Shown here one piece after another: positions 1-6,301 of a stretch of DNA of 9,459 bases (positions are counted from its first letter, which is position 1; each line of letters opens with the position of its first letter). This DNA comes from Desulfovibrio sp. (GTDB taxonomy: Bacteria; Desulfobacterota; Desulfovibrionia; Desulfovibrionales; Desulfovibrionaceae). The notes under the pieces were generated by a model, which made no database searches, had not been told where the DNA came from, and saw only the letters and a list, made by a program, of their open reading frames with translations. Position numbers and translations under genes: made by a program. The DNA is taken from positions 1-9,459 of the forward strand of contig DONZ01000125.1 in NCBI GenBank assembly GCA_003512875.1, written 5' to 3'.

Positions 1-654
1 CCCGTTGGCGTCATAGAACTGCAAACCGAGCGATTTTGCGGAGGTGCTGAGCGGCGGGGTACTGTTTCCGTTCCAGCTTTGCAGCATGGAAAAATACGGA
101 TTGTTCTCGTCATTGTAAACATTTTGGGTGTTATAAACATTCAGCGAGGAAGTTATCGAAGTCGTCGCTTTCGGCGGGTCGCTGGCGAGAAGTTCATCAT
201 TGGTGTTGATTTGAATAGGTTCCATGTAGTTCGCTTCATTACCGTTGGCGTCAATAGGTATTCCCATGAGAAAATGCCCGGTCGGAGCGCGTAAAAAACC
301 ATTTTCATTAAATCTGAAGTTGCCGGCTCTTGTGTAATACGTTTCATCTTCAAGGGTGACTTGGAAATACCCTTTGCCGGAAAGAGCCAAGTCCGTTTCG
401 GCGCTTCCGTTTTCATAATTGCCGATTTTAAAATTGGAACGGACCTCACTTATATGCGAACCGAAGCCGACTTGCTTGACCTCGACTTCGTACGCTCCGC
501 CTGCGGAATAATTTTTGCTTGACAAATCCCCGATCAGGTAAAGCTGTTGTTTGAAAGCAACGGTGTTGACGTTTGCAATGTTTTGCGAAACGACATTAAG
601 TCCTGATGAGTGGCTCATCATGCCTGTTGCGCTTGTATATAATCCTTGTATCAT
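1..654 (-). CDS. flgE: flagellar hook protein FlgE-like, N-terminal 218 residues (gene runs off left edge)
   Basis: The frame is open from an ATG at 654 to base 1, so only the N-terminal part is visible. FlgE polymerises into the hook, the flexible joint between flagellar rod and filament, outside the cell. Residues 1-31 are a flagellar rod/hook N-terminal motif (start MIQGLYTSATGMMSH, then the hallmark SQNIANVNTVAFK at 23-35). Residues 85-120 carry the FlgE/F/G-type core (TDLALSGKGYFQV, then YYTRAGNFRFNENGF). From about 160 (PKATTSITSSLNV) to the edge (LGLQFYDANG) it resembles the start of the FlaE/D2 region, which favours hook protein FlgE over the shorter rod proteins FlgF and FlgG. There is no signal peptide, as expected for a substrate of the flagellar export apparatus. 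The start is set by AGGAG 8 nt upstream and by the family N-terminus. A sigma-54 promoter lies about 75 nt upstream. The C-terminus is not visible, so full length and exact paralog are uncertain. Confidence 0.85.
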   Translation of the reverse strand, partial: MIQGLYTSATGMMSHSSGLNVVSQNIANVNTVAFKQQLYLIGDLSSKNYSAGGAYEVEVKQVGFGSHISEVRSNFKIGNYENGSAETDLALSGKGYFQVTLEDETYYTRAGNFRFNENGFLRAPTGHFLMGIPIDANGNEANYMEPIQINTNDELLASDPPKATTSITSSLNVYNTQNVYNDENNPYFSMLQSWNGNSTPPLSTSAKSLGLQFYDANG

Positions 655-662
655 AATGGCTG

Positions 663-667
663 CTCCT
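663..667 (-). promoter_or_regulatory. ribosome binding site of the flgE-like gene
   Basis: AGGAG on the minus strand, 8 nt before the ATG at 654. It supports that start, which also yields the canonical flagellar rod/hook N-terminus. Confidence 0.75.
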
Positions 668-725
668 GCCAATAAATAGAAATGATCGGCAAAATTTTCC
701 CTCTTTTTTTGCTTACAGTATATTA

Positions 726-741
726 AGCATAAACTGTGCCA
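726..741 (-). promoter_or_regulatory. sigma-54 (-24/-12) promoter for the flgE-like gene
   Basis: Read on the minus strand, the sequence is TGGCACAGTTTATGCT. It has the invariant GG and GC dinucleotides with exactly 10 nt between them, and departs from the consensus TGGCAC-R-N4-TTGCW at one position (A instead of T before TGC). Transcription would start near 715, giving a leader of about 60 nt. RpoN control of hook and basal-body genes is well known in many Gram-negative bacteria and requires an enhancer-binding activator. No activator gene or obvious enhancer site is seen in the window. Confidence 0.72.
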
Positions 742-764
742 AATTACTTATTTATAAGCTTTAC

Positions 765-793
765 TTGACAAAATTTAATTGTGAGCTTACAAG
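765..793 (+). promoter_or_regulatory. putative sigma-70-type promoter of ackA
   Basis: A perfect -35 box TTGACA (765-770) is followed after a 17-nt spacer by TACAAG (788-793), a 4/6 match to TATAAT. Transcription would begin near 800, leaving a leader of about 37 nt. The -35 box overlaps the left arm of a 12-bp inverted repeat, and a palindrome covers the spacer and -10 box, so binding of a regulator here is plausible. An upstream TATAAG (753-758) could serve as an alternative -10 box but lacks a good -35. Confidence 0.5.
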
Positions 794-816
794 AAAAAAC
801 AAACTAAATTTTGTCA
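766..816. repeat. 12-bp perfect inverted repeat flanking the ackA promoter, with inner palindrome
   Basis: The left arm TGACAAAATTTA (766-777) is exactly complementary to the right arm TAAATTTTGTCA (805-816), with 27 nt between them. Inside lies a second, imperfect palindrome TTGTGAGCTTACAA (779-792), which as RNA pairs 5 bp (one G-U) around a 4-nt loop. The outer left arm overlaps the -35 box, and the right arm falls just after the predicted transcription start. The repeat may be paired operator half-sites or, if transcription starts further upstream, a leader hairpin ending 8 nt before the ribosome binding site. The function is not known from sequence alone. Confidence 0.6.
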
Positions 817-824
817 GTTGCGAT

Positions 825-830
825 AAGGAG
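825..830 (+). promoter_or_regulatory. ribosome binding site of ackA
   Basis: AAGGAG lies 6 nt before the ATG at 837. It fixes the start there rather than at the in-frame TTG at 765, which is part of the -35 box. Confidence 0.85.
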
Positions 831-836
831 AAAATC

Positions 837-2060
837 ATGGCATCAGTCAGTGCAGAACTCAAGGGCAAATATGTGTTGGTTATCAACGCAGGCAGCTCAT
901 CATTTAAAACACAAATTCTTTCCTGTGAAAATGAAAAACCGATTCTTGCCGTTTTGGCTGAAAGAATTGGCAGTGACAATGGCAGAATTATTTTTAAAAT
1001 CAATCCCGATACGGATAAAGAAGATAAACAGGCTTTTGATGTGCACTATAAAACCCATGGCGACGGTATCCGTGACATGATGAAACGTATTGTCGATATG
1101 GGCATTTTGCCTAATTTTGATTCAATCGTCGCTTCCGGACACCGCGTGCTTCTTGGCGGACCTCATTATTCCGAAGTGAAAATCGATGCAACCGTAAAGC
1201 AAGTCATCCGTGATTATATTCCGCTCGGACCTTTGCATAACCCAGCCAACCTCGCTTGCATCGAGGTTATTGAAGAAATTTTGCCCGGTGTTCCCGCTGT
1301 CGCCGTTTTCGATACCGGTTTCCATACCACCATGCCCGATTACGCTTACACCTATGGCATTCCGAAACAATACAGCGAAAAATACAGTTTGCGCCGTTAC
1401 GGTTTTCACGGCATTTCCCACAAATTTGTTTCCAAAACCGCTGCGAAATATCTTGGCAAAGATACGTTTACCGGTGTTTGCTGTCATCTTGGAAATGGCT
1501 GCTCCATTACTGCGATTAAAGACGGAAAATGTGTCGACACCACCATGGGGCTTACTCCGCTGGAAGGTCTTTTAATGGGTACCCGCTGCGGCGACATCGA
1601 TGCTTCTTTGCCGCTTTTCCTCATGGAACAGGAAGGTCTCAGCCCAAGTCAAATGTCTGATGTTTTGAATAAACAATCCGGTTTGAAAGCTTTGACCGGC
1701 AGCAACGACATGCGCGACGTCGAAAGCATGATTGAAAAAGGCGATCAAAACGCTGTTTTGGCAAATAATATTTTCAATTACCGCGTCATCAAATATATCG
1801 GCGCATACCTTGCCGTGCTTGGAAAAATCGACGGTATTCTGTTTACCGGCGGTATCGGCGAAAATGCTCCCGTAACCCGTGAACCTATCTGCAAAGCTTT
1901 TGAACCTTTCGGTTTGGAACTTGATGAGGAATTGAACCAAATCCGTTCCGGCGAACCTCGCGAAATCAATAAAAAAGGCAGCAAAATTAAAGCTCTTGTC
2001 GTTCCAACCAACGAAGAACTTGAAATTATGCAAACCACGCTGAAGATTTTGGGTTACTAA
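837..2060 (+). CDS. ackA: acetate kinase
   Basis: This 407-residue cytoplasmic enzyme interconverts acetyl phosphate + ADP with acetate + ATP, the substrate-level phosphorylation step of the Pta-AckA pathway. The length is normal for the family. Visible ASKHA-kinase motifs are NAGSSSFK (17-24), GHRVLLGG (101-108, with the substrate-binding Arg103), PLHNP with His134, FDTGFHTTMP with Asp159, YGFHGISH with His191, CHLGNGCS (216-223), GLTPLEGLLMGTRCGDID with Arg250, FTGGIGENAP (336-345), and PTNEELEI with Glu393. These match the catalytic set known from Methanosarcina acetate kinase (R91, H123, D148, H180, R241, E384). One oddity is that the usual HRVVHGG loop reads HRVLLGG, a His-to-Leu change. 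The start is chosen from AAGGAG and the family N-terminus. The gene appears monocistronic: it is divergent from flgE, ends in a terminator, and has no pta beside it. A propionate kinase is a less likely alternative. Confidence 0.95.
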   Translation: MASVSAELKGKYVLVINAGSSSFKTQILSCENEKPILAVLAERIGSDNGRIIFKINPDTDKEDKQAFDVHYKTHGDGIRDMMKRIVDMGILPNFDSIVASGHRVLLGGPHYSEVKIDATVKQVIRDYIPLGPLHNPANLACIEVIEEILPGVPAVAVFDTGFHTTMPDYAYTYGIPKQYSEKYSLRRYGFHGISHKFVSKTAAKYLGKDTFTGVCCHLGNGCSITAIKDGKCVDTTMGLTPLEGLLMGTRCGDIDASLPLFLMEQEGLSPSQMSDVLNKQSGLKALTGSNDMRDVESMIEKGDQNAVLANNIFNYRVIKYIGAYLAVLGKIDGILFTGGIGENAPVTREPICKAFEPFGLELDEELNQIRSGEPREINKKGSKIKALVVPTNEELEIMQTTLKILGY

Positions 2061-2077
2061 GATTTTCAGATAAAAAT

Positions 2078-2121
2078 AAAGTCCCTTTTATTGAATTTGT
2101 TTCAATAAGAGGGACTTTTTT
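2078..2121. terminator. bidirectional intrinsic terminator between ackA and the HPP gene
   Basis: An 18-bp stem (2078-2095 with 2101-2118, one G-U pair) encloses a 5-nt loop. The GTCCC/GGGAC core is followed on the plus strand by six T (2116-2121), which ends ackA. On the minus strand the stem is followed by a T-rich run (complement of 2071-2080). It starts 17 nt after the ackA stop and almost touches the end of the convergent HPP gene, so it can serve both operons. Confidence 0.9.
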
Positions 2122-2122
2122 A

Positions 2123-2671
2123 TTACCAGAATTTCGGATAAGAGCGCTTGCCCGAAAGATTATTGATAAGTATGCCGCAGAGCACAAGGATAACGGCATT
2201 GCTGAGGCAAGGGACAAAAGCGTAAGAAAAACCCAAGTTCGTAATTCTTTCATCGCCGATAATGGCTAAAAGCGCTGTGGCTCCTCCCGGCGGATGTATG
2301 GTTTGGGTCGTGTACATGACAGCCATGGCAAGCGCGACTGCAAACGCACCGGCGAAAATCACCGTTTGAGGAAAAAGCCAATAGGCGAAAACCCCGCATA
2401 AGGCGGAAAGAAAATGTCCGCCGATCACATTTCTCGGCTGCGCGTATACGCTTGTCGGAATACCGAAAATCATGACTGCGCTTGCTCCGACCGGGGCGAC
2501 AAAAAGAGGCTGGTTTGTAAAAAGTTCGTGGGAAAGTTCATCGATTATGGATATAAGCAGTATCACAAGAAAACAGCCGAAGCAGGAGAGAAGCATTTCA
2601 GAAAAATGAAATTCCCGTATAGGACATTTTTCCTGACCTTTTATTTTTTGGAAATAGGATTTTTTATTCAT
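2123..2671 (-). CDS. HPP family integral membrane protein
   Basis: This 182-residue inner-membrane protein has about four to five hydrophobic segments (roughly 27-45, 56-71, 84-102, 105-121, 150-170). It carries the family signatures GASAVMIFG (62-70), QPRNVIGGH (78-86) and the eponymous IHPPGGATALLAIIG (125-139). The length is typical for the single-domain bacterial form, without C-terminal CBS domains. Some HPP-family members in cyanobacteria and chloroplasts have been reported to act in nitrite transport. The substrate here is unknown and should not be assumed. It is the last gene of the murI operon. Its ATG overlaps the stop of the upstream pseudouridine synthase gene (ATGA, 4 nt), and no clear Shine-Dalgarno is seen, which points to translational coupling. 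It ends 2 nt from the bidirectional terminator. Confidence 0.85.
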   Translation of the reverse strand: MNKKSYFQKIKGQEKCPIREFHFSEMLLSCFGCFLVILLISIIDELSHELFTNQPLFVAPVGASAVMIFGIPTSVYAQPRNVIGGHFLSALCGVFAYWLFPQTVIFAGAFAVALAMAVMYTTQTIHPPGGATALLAIIGDERITNLGFSYAFVPCLSNAVILVLCGILINNLSGKRSYPKFW

Positions 2672-3636
2672 AGCATTTTTAGCATTGCGTTTTGCATTGG
2701 TTTATTGAGAATATGAAAATACGGCGGAAGAACGGAAACGGAAAAAGCGGGGCAGCTTACAAAATAATGGTGCAGGCAAAAACGTTCCGTATCATTTCGG
2801 TATGTTTCCAAAGAGCATGGAAAATATGGCTTATTGAGCTCTTGTTTTTGCTCAGCTTCCGAGCCGTGCGCTGGACGAATAGGGAAAATATCTTTCAGCG
2901 TCTGAAAACTATTTGTTTTTGCACCGTATTTCATGTCCGCAACAAGAGGAAATCCCAAAAAAGCCGAATGGGCGCGTATTTGGTGTCTTGCTCCCTGAAA
3001 AATCGTGCAGTCCGCGAGACTGGCGTTTTCATGTATTCCAAAGGGGGCGATTTGCGTTATTCTGTCACCCGGTTCATGGGAAACATAGACTTTTTTGTGT
3101 TTACGGGTGATGATTTTGTTGTTGATTGAATACGGGGTATCCAGTTTTCCTTCAACAAGGGCAAAGTATTTTTTTTCAATTTTTTGATTTTTCTGCCAAT
3201 TTTTCCATTGCTCATAATCGTTATGATGTTTTGCAAAAACAATAATTCCGGATGTTGCAAAATCAAGGCGGTTTAATAAGATATAATCGGGATTGATTTG
3301 AGTGCGGACAAGAAATTCAAGAGAAAAAGCATTGTTTCCGGCATGGTGTTCACTGTGGCAAAACGGTTTTTTATAGCAAGCCAAATATCCCTTGTTTTCA
3401 AAAAGAATGGGTACGGCTGCGTGGTTGGCTGATTTTTCTTGTCCGATTATGGAAATGCAGTCATTTTCTTTTACCTTGTAACTTGCTTTTGCCGGTTTTT
3501 CATTGACAAGAACAGTATTTTGTTCGCAAAGCCGTTTGACGGAGCGTATGCTGTGCATTGAAAAGACTGTTTTAAGCACATAATCAAGACGGTTGTTTTC
3601 GTCTGAATTTTTGCAAACGTATTTTTGTTCATTCAT
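2668..3636 (-). CDS. RluA-family RNA pseudouridine synthase with S4 domain
   Basis: This 322-residue enzyme is predicted to isomerise uridine to pseudouridine in rRNA or tRNA. Residues 15-65 look like an S4 RNA-binding domain (NRLDYVLKTVF, then VLVNEKPAKASYKVKENDCI). The catalytic domain follows. The active-site motif is LLNRLDFATSG (120-130) with the presumed nucleophile Asp125, and the position that is usually His (HRLD) is Asn. Next come KKYFALVEGKLD (155-166) and GARHQIRAHSAFLGFPLVAD (215-234), both standard for RluA/C/D. The tail after about 245 is divergent and ends in a short basic stretch. The specific target (23S rRNA site or tRNA) cannot be assigned. The start ATG lies inside the end of truA (8-nt overlap) without a good Shine-Dalgarno, suggesting coupled translation. 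Two different pseudouridine synthases are thus adjacent in one operon. Confidence 0.88.
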   Translation of the reverse strand: MNEQKYVCKNSDENNRLDYVLKTVFSMHSIRSVKRLCEQNTVLVNEKPAKASYKVKENDCISIIGQEKSANHAAVPILFENKGYLACYKKPFCHSEHHAGNNAFSLEFLVRTQINPDYILLNRLDFATSGIIVFAKHHNDYEQWKNWQKNQKIEKKYFALVEGKLDTPYSINNKIITRKHKKVYVSHEPGDRITQIAPFGIHENASLADCTIFQGARHQIRAHSAFLGFPLVADMKYGAKTNSFQTLKDIFPIRPAHGSEAEQKQELNKPYFPCSLETYRNDTERFCLHHYFVSCPAFSVSVLPPYFHILNKPMQNAMLKML

Positions 3637-4411
3637 CTTTGTACCAAATCCGCGTCATGGTCAAACCCTGGGGAGGGGCCGTAGGAGGAGATTTTTTCCT
3701 GTCTTTTGCAAGAATAAGTTCCGGAATGTCGTTCGCCCGCATTTTTCCTTTTCCGCAGGCAACCAGTATGCCAACCAAGTTTCTGACCATTTGTTTTAAA
3801 TAACCGTTGGCGATGAACGTGATTTTTAATTCATAATTGCTCGGGTCTTGTGAATGCTGTTTTTCAAAATCAGTGCGGTTTATTTCGTAAACGGTTCTGA
3901 TTGTGGTTTTTATGTTTGTTCCTTGGTTTTGCGCGAAAGAAAAATCGTGTTCGCCGATGAGATATTGTATTGCCTCGTCAACCGCATTTAAATTAAGTTT
4001 TCCGCAAGCCCATGTATAGGGATATAATTTGGGGGGAACGAAATTTCTGTCAAGCCACAGGCTATACGTATAGGCTTTTTTTTCAACATCATAAAGGGCA
4101 TGGAAGGTATCGGCGACAATCGCATATTCTTTGATACGTATATCATGGGGCAGAGCGGTATTGAGCGCCAGCTTCCAATTAAGCCTCGTTTTGTTTTCCG
4201 GAATATCGCAATGGGCGACTTGGCAGTCGGCATGCACGCCCGTATCGGTTCTTCCGGAGCCTTGCAGGGAAATTTTCGTATCGCAAATACGGGAAATTTC
4301 TTTCTCGACAACGCCTTGAACGGTTGGTAATTCAACCTCGCCTTGAAGATGGCGCTGCCACCCTTTGTAATTTGTTCCTGCATACGCTAAGGTAAGACGA
4401 AGCCTTGGCAT
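3629..4411 (-). CDS. truA: tRNA pseudouridine(38-40) synthase TruA
   Basis: This 260-residue cytoplasmic enzyme makes pseudouridine at positions 38-40 of the tRNA anticodon stem-loop. The length is typical. Visible landmarks are LRLTLAYAGTNYKGWQRH (4-21, the TruA N-terminus), the catalytic GSGRTDTGVHA (51-61) with nucleophile Asp56, FHALYDVEKKAYTYSLW in the middle, GEHDFSFAQNQ, and the C-terminal motif MVRNLVGILVACGKGKM followed by APPQGLTMTRI. All key residues are present and the gene looks intact. Its ATG overlaps the murI stop by one base (TAATG), and its stop lies 8 nt inside the next gene. It is therefore the second gene of a tightly packed murI-truA-rluA-HPP operon. Confidence 0.96.
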   Translation of the reverse strand: MPRLRLTLAYAGTNYKGWQRHLQGEVELPTVQGVVEKEISRICDTKISLQGSGRTDTGVHADCQVAHCDIPENKTRLNWKLALNTALPHDIRIKEYAIVADTFHALYDVEKKAYTYSLWLDRNFVPPKLYPYTWACGKLNLNAVDEAIQYLIGEHDFSFAQNQGTNIKTTIRTVYEINRTDFEKQHSQDPSNYELKITFIANGYLKQMVRNLVGILVACGKGKMRANDIPELILAKDRKKSPPTAPPQGLTMTRIWYKDE

Positions 4412-5220
4412 TACAAATCCACTAATTCAACATGGCTTTCGCGCAGGGAGAATCCTAAAAAGGGTTCGCCGACAGCTTTGAATTTTTCCGTGTCATCAGT
4501 CGTTAAAAATGCGACGGATGGATTTTTGCCGTCCGCAAGCGCATTCGCCGTCCGTAAACGTTCAGCGACTTTTTTTGCTGTTGTTTGCGCGGAATCCACC
4601 AACTGCATATCTTTTCCCGCAACATTTTGAATGGCTTGTTTTAAAAGCGGAAAATGCGTACAGCCGAGCACAAGGGTATCCGGCTTATTTTCTTGCGATA
4701 AAATATCTTTCAGATAATGTTTAGCCATTTCTTCCGCTAAAAATCCCTTGGAAAGCCCTTCTTCCGCCATGCCCACGAAAAGAGGGCAAGCCTTGCCTGT
4801 GACAACGGCTTCGGGATTGATTTTTAAAATCGCATTATCGTAAGCTTTGCCTTTTATTGTCGATTCTGTCCCGAGTACGGCAATATTGTTGTTTTTTGTG
4901 GCATTGCAGGCGGCTTCCGCTCCAGGGATGACTACTCCGACAATTTCAATCTGCGGGTATTTTTCTTTCAGGCTTGGAAGCGCGACGGAGCTTACGGTGT
5001 TGCACGCGACAACAAGAAGTTTCAAATCCCTGTCCATAAGTTTTTCCGTGCATTGCAGGGCATATCGGATAATGGTTTCTTTGCTTTTCGTTCCGTAAGG
5101 AAGACGGGCGGTGTCGCCTAAATACACATATTTTTCATTCGGAAGAACGTCCAAAAGGGCTTTTAAAACAGTCAGCCCGCCGACACCCGAATCAAAAAGA
5201 CCGATAGATTTATTGTTCAT
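4411..5220 (-). CDS. murI: glutamate racemase
   Basis: This 269-residue cytoplasmic enzyme converts L-glutamate to D-glutamate for peptidoglycan, without a cofactor, using two cysteines. Visible motifs are the N-terminal IGLFDSGVGGLTVLK (6-20, with Asp10 and Ser11), YLGDTARLPYG (33-43), VVACNTVS with catalytic Cys73 (70-77), and LGCTHFPLL with catalytic Cys187 (185-193). The length and both cysteines are normal. GAGGGA on the minus strand, 5 nt before the ATG, supports the start. It is the first gene of the operon with truA, the rluA-like gene and the HPP gene. No convincing promoter box was found in the short upstream gap, which sits after the Tim44-gene terminator, so the operon should have its own promoter there. 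Confidence 0.96.
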   Translation of the reverse strand: MNNKSIGLFDSGVGGLTVLKALLDVLPNEKYVYLGDTARLPYGTKSKETIIRYALQCTEKLMDRDLKLLVVACNTVSSVALPSLKEKYPQIEIVGVVIPGAEAACNATKNNNIAVLGTESTIKGKAYDNAILKINPEAVVTGKACPLFVGMAEEGLSKGFLAEEMAKHYLKDILSQENKPDTLVLGCTHFPLLKQAIQNVAGKDMQLVDSAQTTAKKVAERLRTANALADGKNPSVAFLTTDDTEKFKAVGEPFLGFSLRESHVELVDL

Positions 5221-5290
5221 CGCATTCCCTCAAAAATAACTACAAATTTTTATTATTACAAATGACGGATAATGGCAACAAATACGGTAT

Positions 5291-5319
5291 AAAAAAAGGC
5301 AGGATTGAACTGCCTTTTT
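5291..5319 (-). terminator. intrinsic terminator of the Tim44-domain gene
   Basis: A perfect 10-bp stem (5293-5302 with 5310-5319, GGCAG/CTGCC core) encloses a 7-nt loop. On the minus strand it is followed by seven T (complement of 5291-5297). It lies about 20 nt after the Tim44-gene stop and separates that gene from the murI operon. The plus-strand reading also ends in five T, but no plus-strand gene lies upstream. Confidence 0.85.
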
Positions 5320-5339
5320 GTTGTTTTATACAATATGGA

Positions 5340-6233
5340 CTAGACTTGCTGAATACCGTCAAGCACCCAGGAGCCGTTGTCCGCTTTGTTTCTTGAAAAG
5401 TTCCAAATTTCTCTGACTTGTTCGTTGTTTTCATTTTCCGCTTCTTTCATAAGCACATCGAACAAAACAGCGACTTGTTCATAGTTTCCTTCCTGCTTTA
5501 CTTCCAAAACCTGCGCATTGATGAGCAGCAATTCCGTTTTGGAGGGATTTGGGTCTTCTTTGAACTGCTCTTCAATATCCTTATGCATGATAGGGGACGT
5601 AAATTGTTTTATGTCTTCAATATCGCGAAGATCCCAAGATTCCTGCATGCGGACATATAATTTCTTGGCGCCTTCCAAAAATTCTTCCGTATTGAACGTG
5701 CCTGAAGTTTGAACATCGGTCCGCGGCGCTCTTTCCGAACGCAAATTGTCCCAGGCGGAAGAACCTTGTGTGTTTGGTCCTTGTGCGTCTTCGTCCTGAT
5801 AGGTTTGGGCTTGACGGTATGTTTGCGCGTTATTTTGGTTTTGCTGACGATTTCTGAAGAATTTCAAACCAAAATAAATGAGAAGACCGATAATGATAAG
5901 GTCGAGAAATCCGCCGCCGCCGGCAAATCCGCCGCCCATAAGAAGCGAGCTGATAAGGCTGCCAGCCAAAAGCCCTCCGAGAACTCCGCCGAACATGCCG
6001 CGTCTGTTCACTGCGGCCGCGCCGGCAGTGCTGCCGACGGCACGCTGCTGCTGAAAATGCTGCTGTCCCGTAGTGACTCCGGCAGGAGCGGAAGGTCTTA
6101 CCGTTGTTGTTCTGCCGATGCTCCGTCCTCCGCCGATTCTTCTTGCGTCAGCATCATCAGGCATGGAAAAAGTGCCGAAAGCGGACAAAGATAAGATAAT
6201 TGCGGCTATACCGCATAATTTTTTTAATTTCAT
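5340..6233 (-). CDS. Tim44-domain protein, exported and membrane-anchored
   Basis: This 297-residue protein is counted from the ATG at 6233. Residues 1-30 form a signal peptide: basic KLKK, hydrophobic IAAIILSLSAFG, and a likely cut after DADA. An Arg/Gly/Ser-rich stretch (31-80) follows, then two glycine-rich hydrophobic segments (about 81-100 and 109-126). A charged, Gln/Asn-rich linker (127-175) leads to a C-terminal Tim44-like domain (about 180-297, starting FNTEEFLEGAKKLYVRMQESWD and ending GSWVLDGIQQ). This matches the bacterial Tim44-like architecture, in which the C-terminal domain resembles the mitochondrial import subunit. The bacterial function is not established, and an envelope role is inferred from the export signal. 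The chosen start has GAGAGAG 4 nt upstream, while an upstream TTG at 6290 has none. The region encoding 31-105 is visibly more G+C-rich than its surroundings. Confidence 0.85.
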   Translation of the reverse strand: MKLKKLCGIAAIILSLSAFGTFSMPDDADARRIGGGRSIGRTTTVRPSAPAGVTTGQQHFQQQRAVGSTAGAAAVNRRGMFGGVLGGLLAGSLISSLLMGGGFAGGGGFLDLIIIGLLIYFGLKFFRNRQQNQNNAQTYRQAQTYQDEDAQGPNTQGSSAWDNLRSERAPRTDVQTSGTFNTEEFLEGAKKLYVRMQESWDLRDIEDIKQFTSPIMHKDIEEQFKEDPNPSKTELLLINAQVLEVKQEGNYEQVAVLFDVLMKEAENENNEQVREIWNFSRNKADNGSWVLDGIQQV

Positions 6234-6237
6234 AATA

Positions 6238-6244
6238 CTCTCTC
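6238..6244 (-). promoter_or_regulatory. probable ribosome binding site of the Tim44-domain gene
   Basis: GAGAGAG on the minus strand, 4 nt before the ATG at 6233. It is weak compared with AGGAG, but it supports this start, from which a clean signal peptide is read. Confidence 0.5.
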
Positions 6245-6301
6245 GCAATGGTATTTTTCTTAAAAATAAACTCTTATGGAAAAATTGCAAGTTAATAATT
6301 T

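Noticed and set aside
765..836. 24-codon N-terminal extension of acetate kinase from a TTG
   Set aside because: The TTG is part of a TTGACA -35 box and has no ribosome binding site. The ATG at 837 has AAGGAG at ideal spacing and gives the family N-terminus.
1572..2033. 153-codon minus-strand open frame inside ackA
   Set aside because: It is fully antisense to a clear acetate kinase gene, and its product shows no recognisable domain.
5250..5278. Possible minus-strand promoter for murI (TTGCCA, 17 nt, TAATAA)
   Set aside because: The -10 box matches only 3 of 6 positions. A promoter is expected in this gap, but this one is not convincing.
5709..6194. 161-codon plus-strand open frame antisense to the Tim44-domain gene
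   Set aside because: It mirrors the G+C-rich Gly/Ala/Arg coding stretch, its product is low-complexity, and it has no ribosome binding site or family resemblance.
6252..6268. A+T-only hairpin (7-bp arms, 3-nt loop) between the AsmA and Tim44 genes
   Set aside because: The stem has no G-C pairs and no following T-run of note, so it is too weak to call a terminator, and it is expected by chance in A+T-rich DNA.
6234..6290. 19-codon extension of the Tim44-domain protein from a TTG at 6290
   Set aside because: It has no ribosome binding site and would bury the signal peptide. The ATG at 6233 gives a standard signal sequence.
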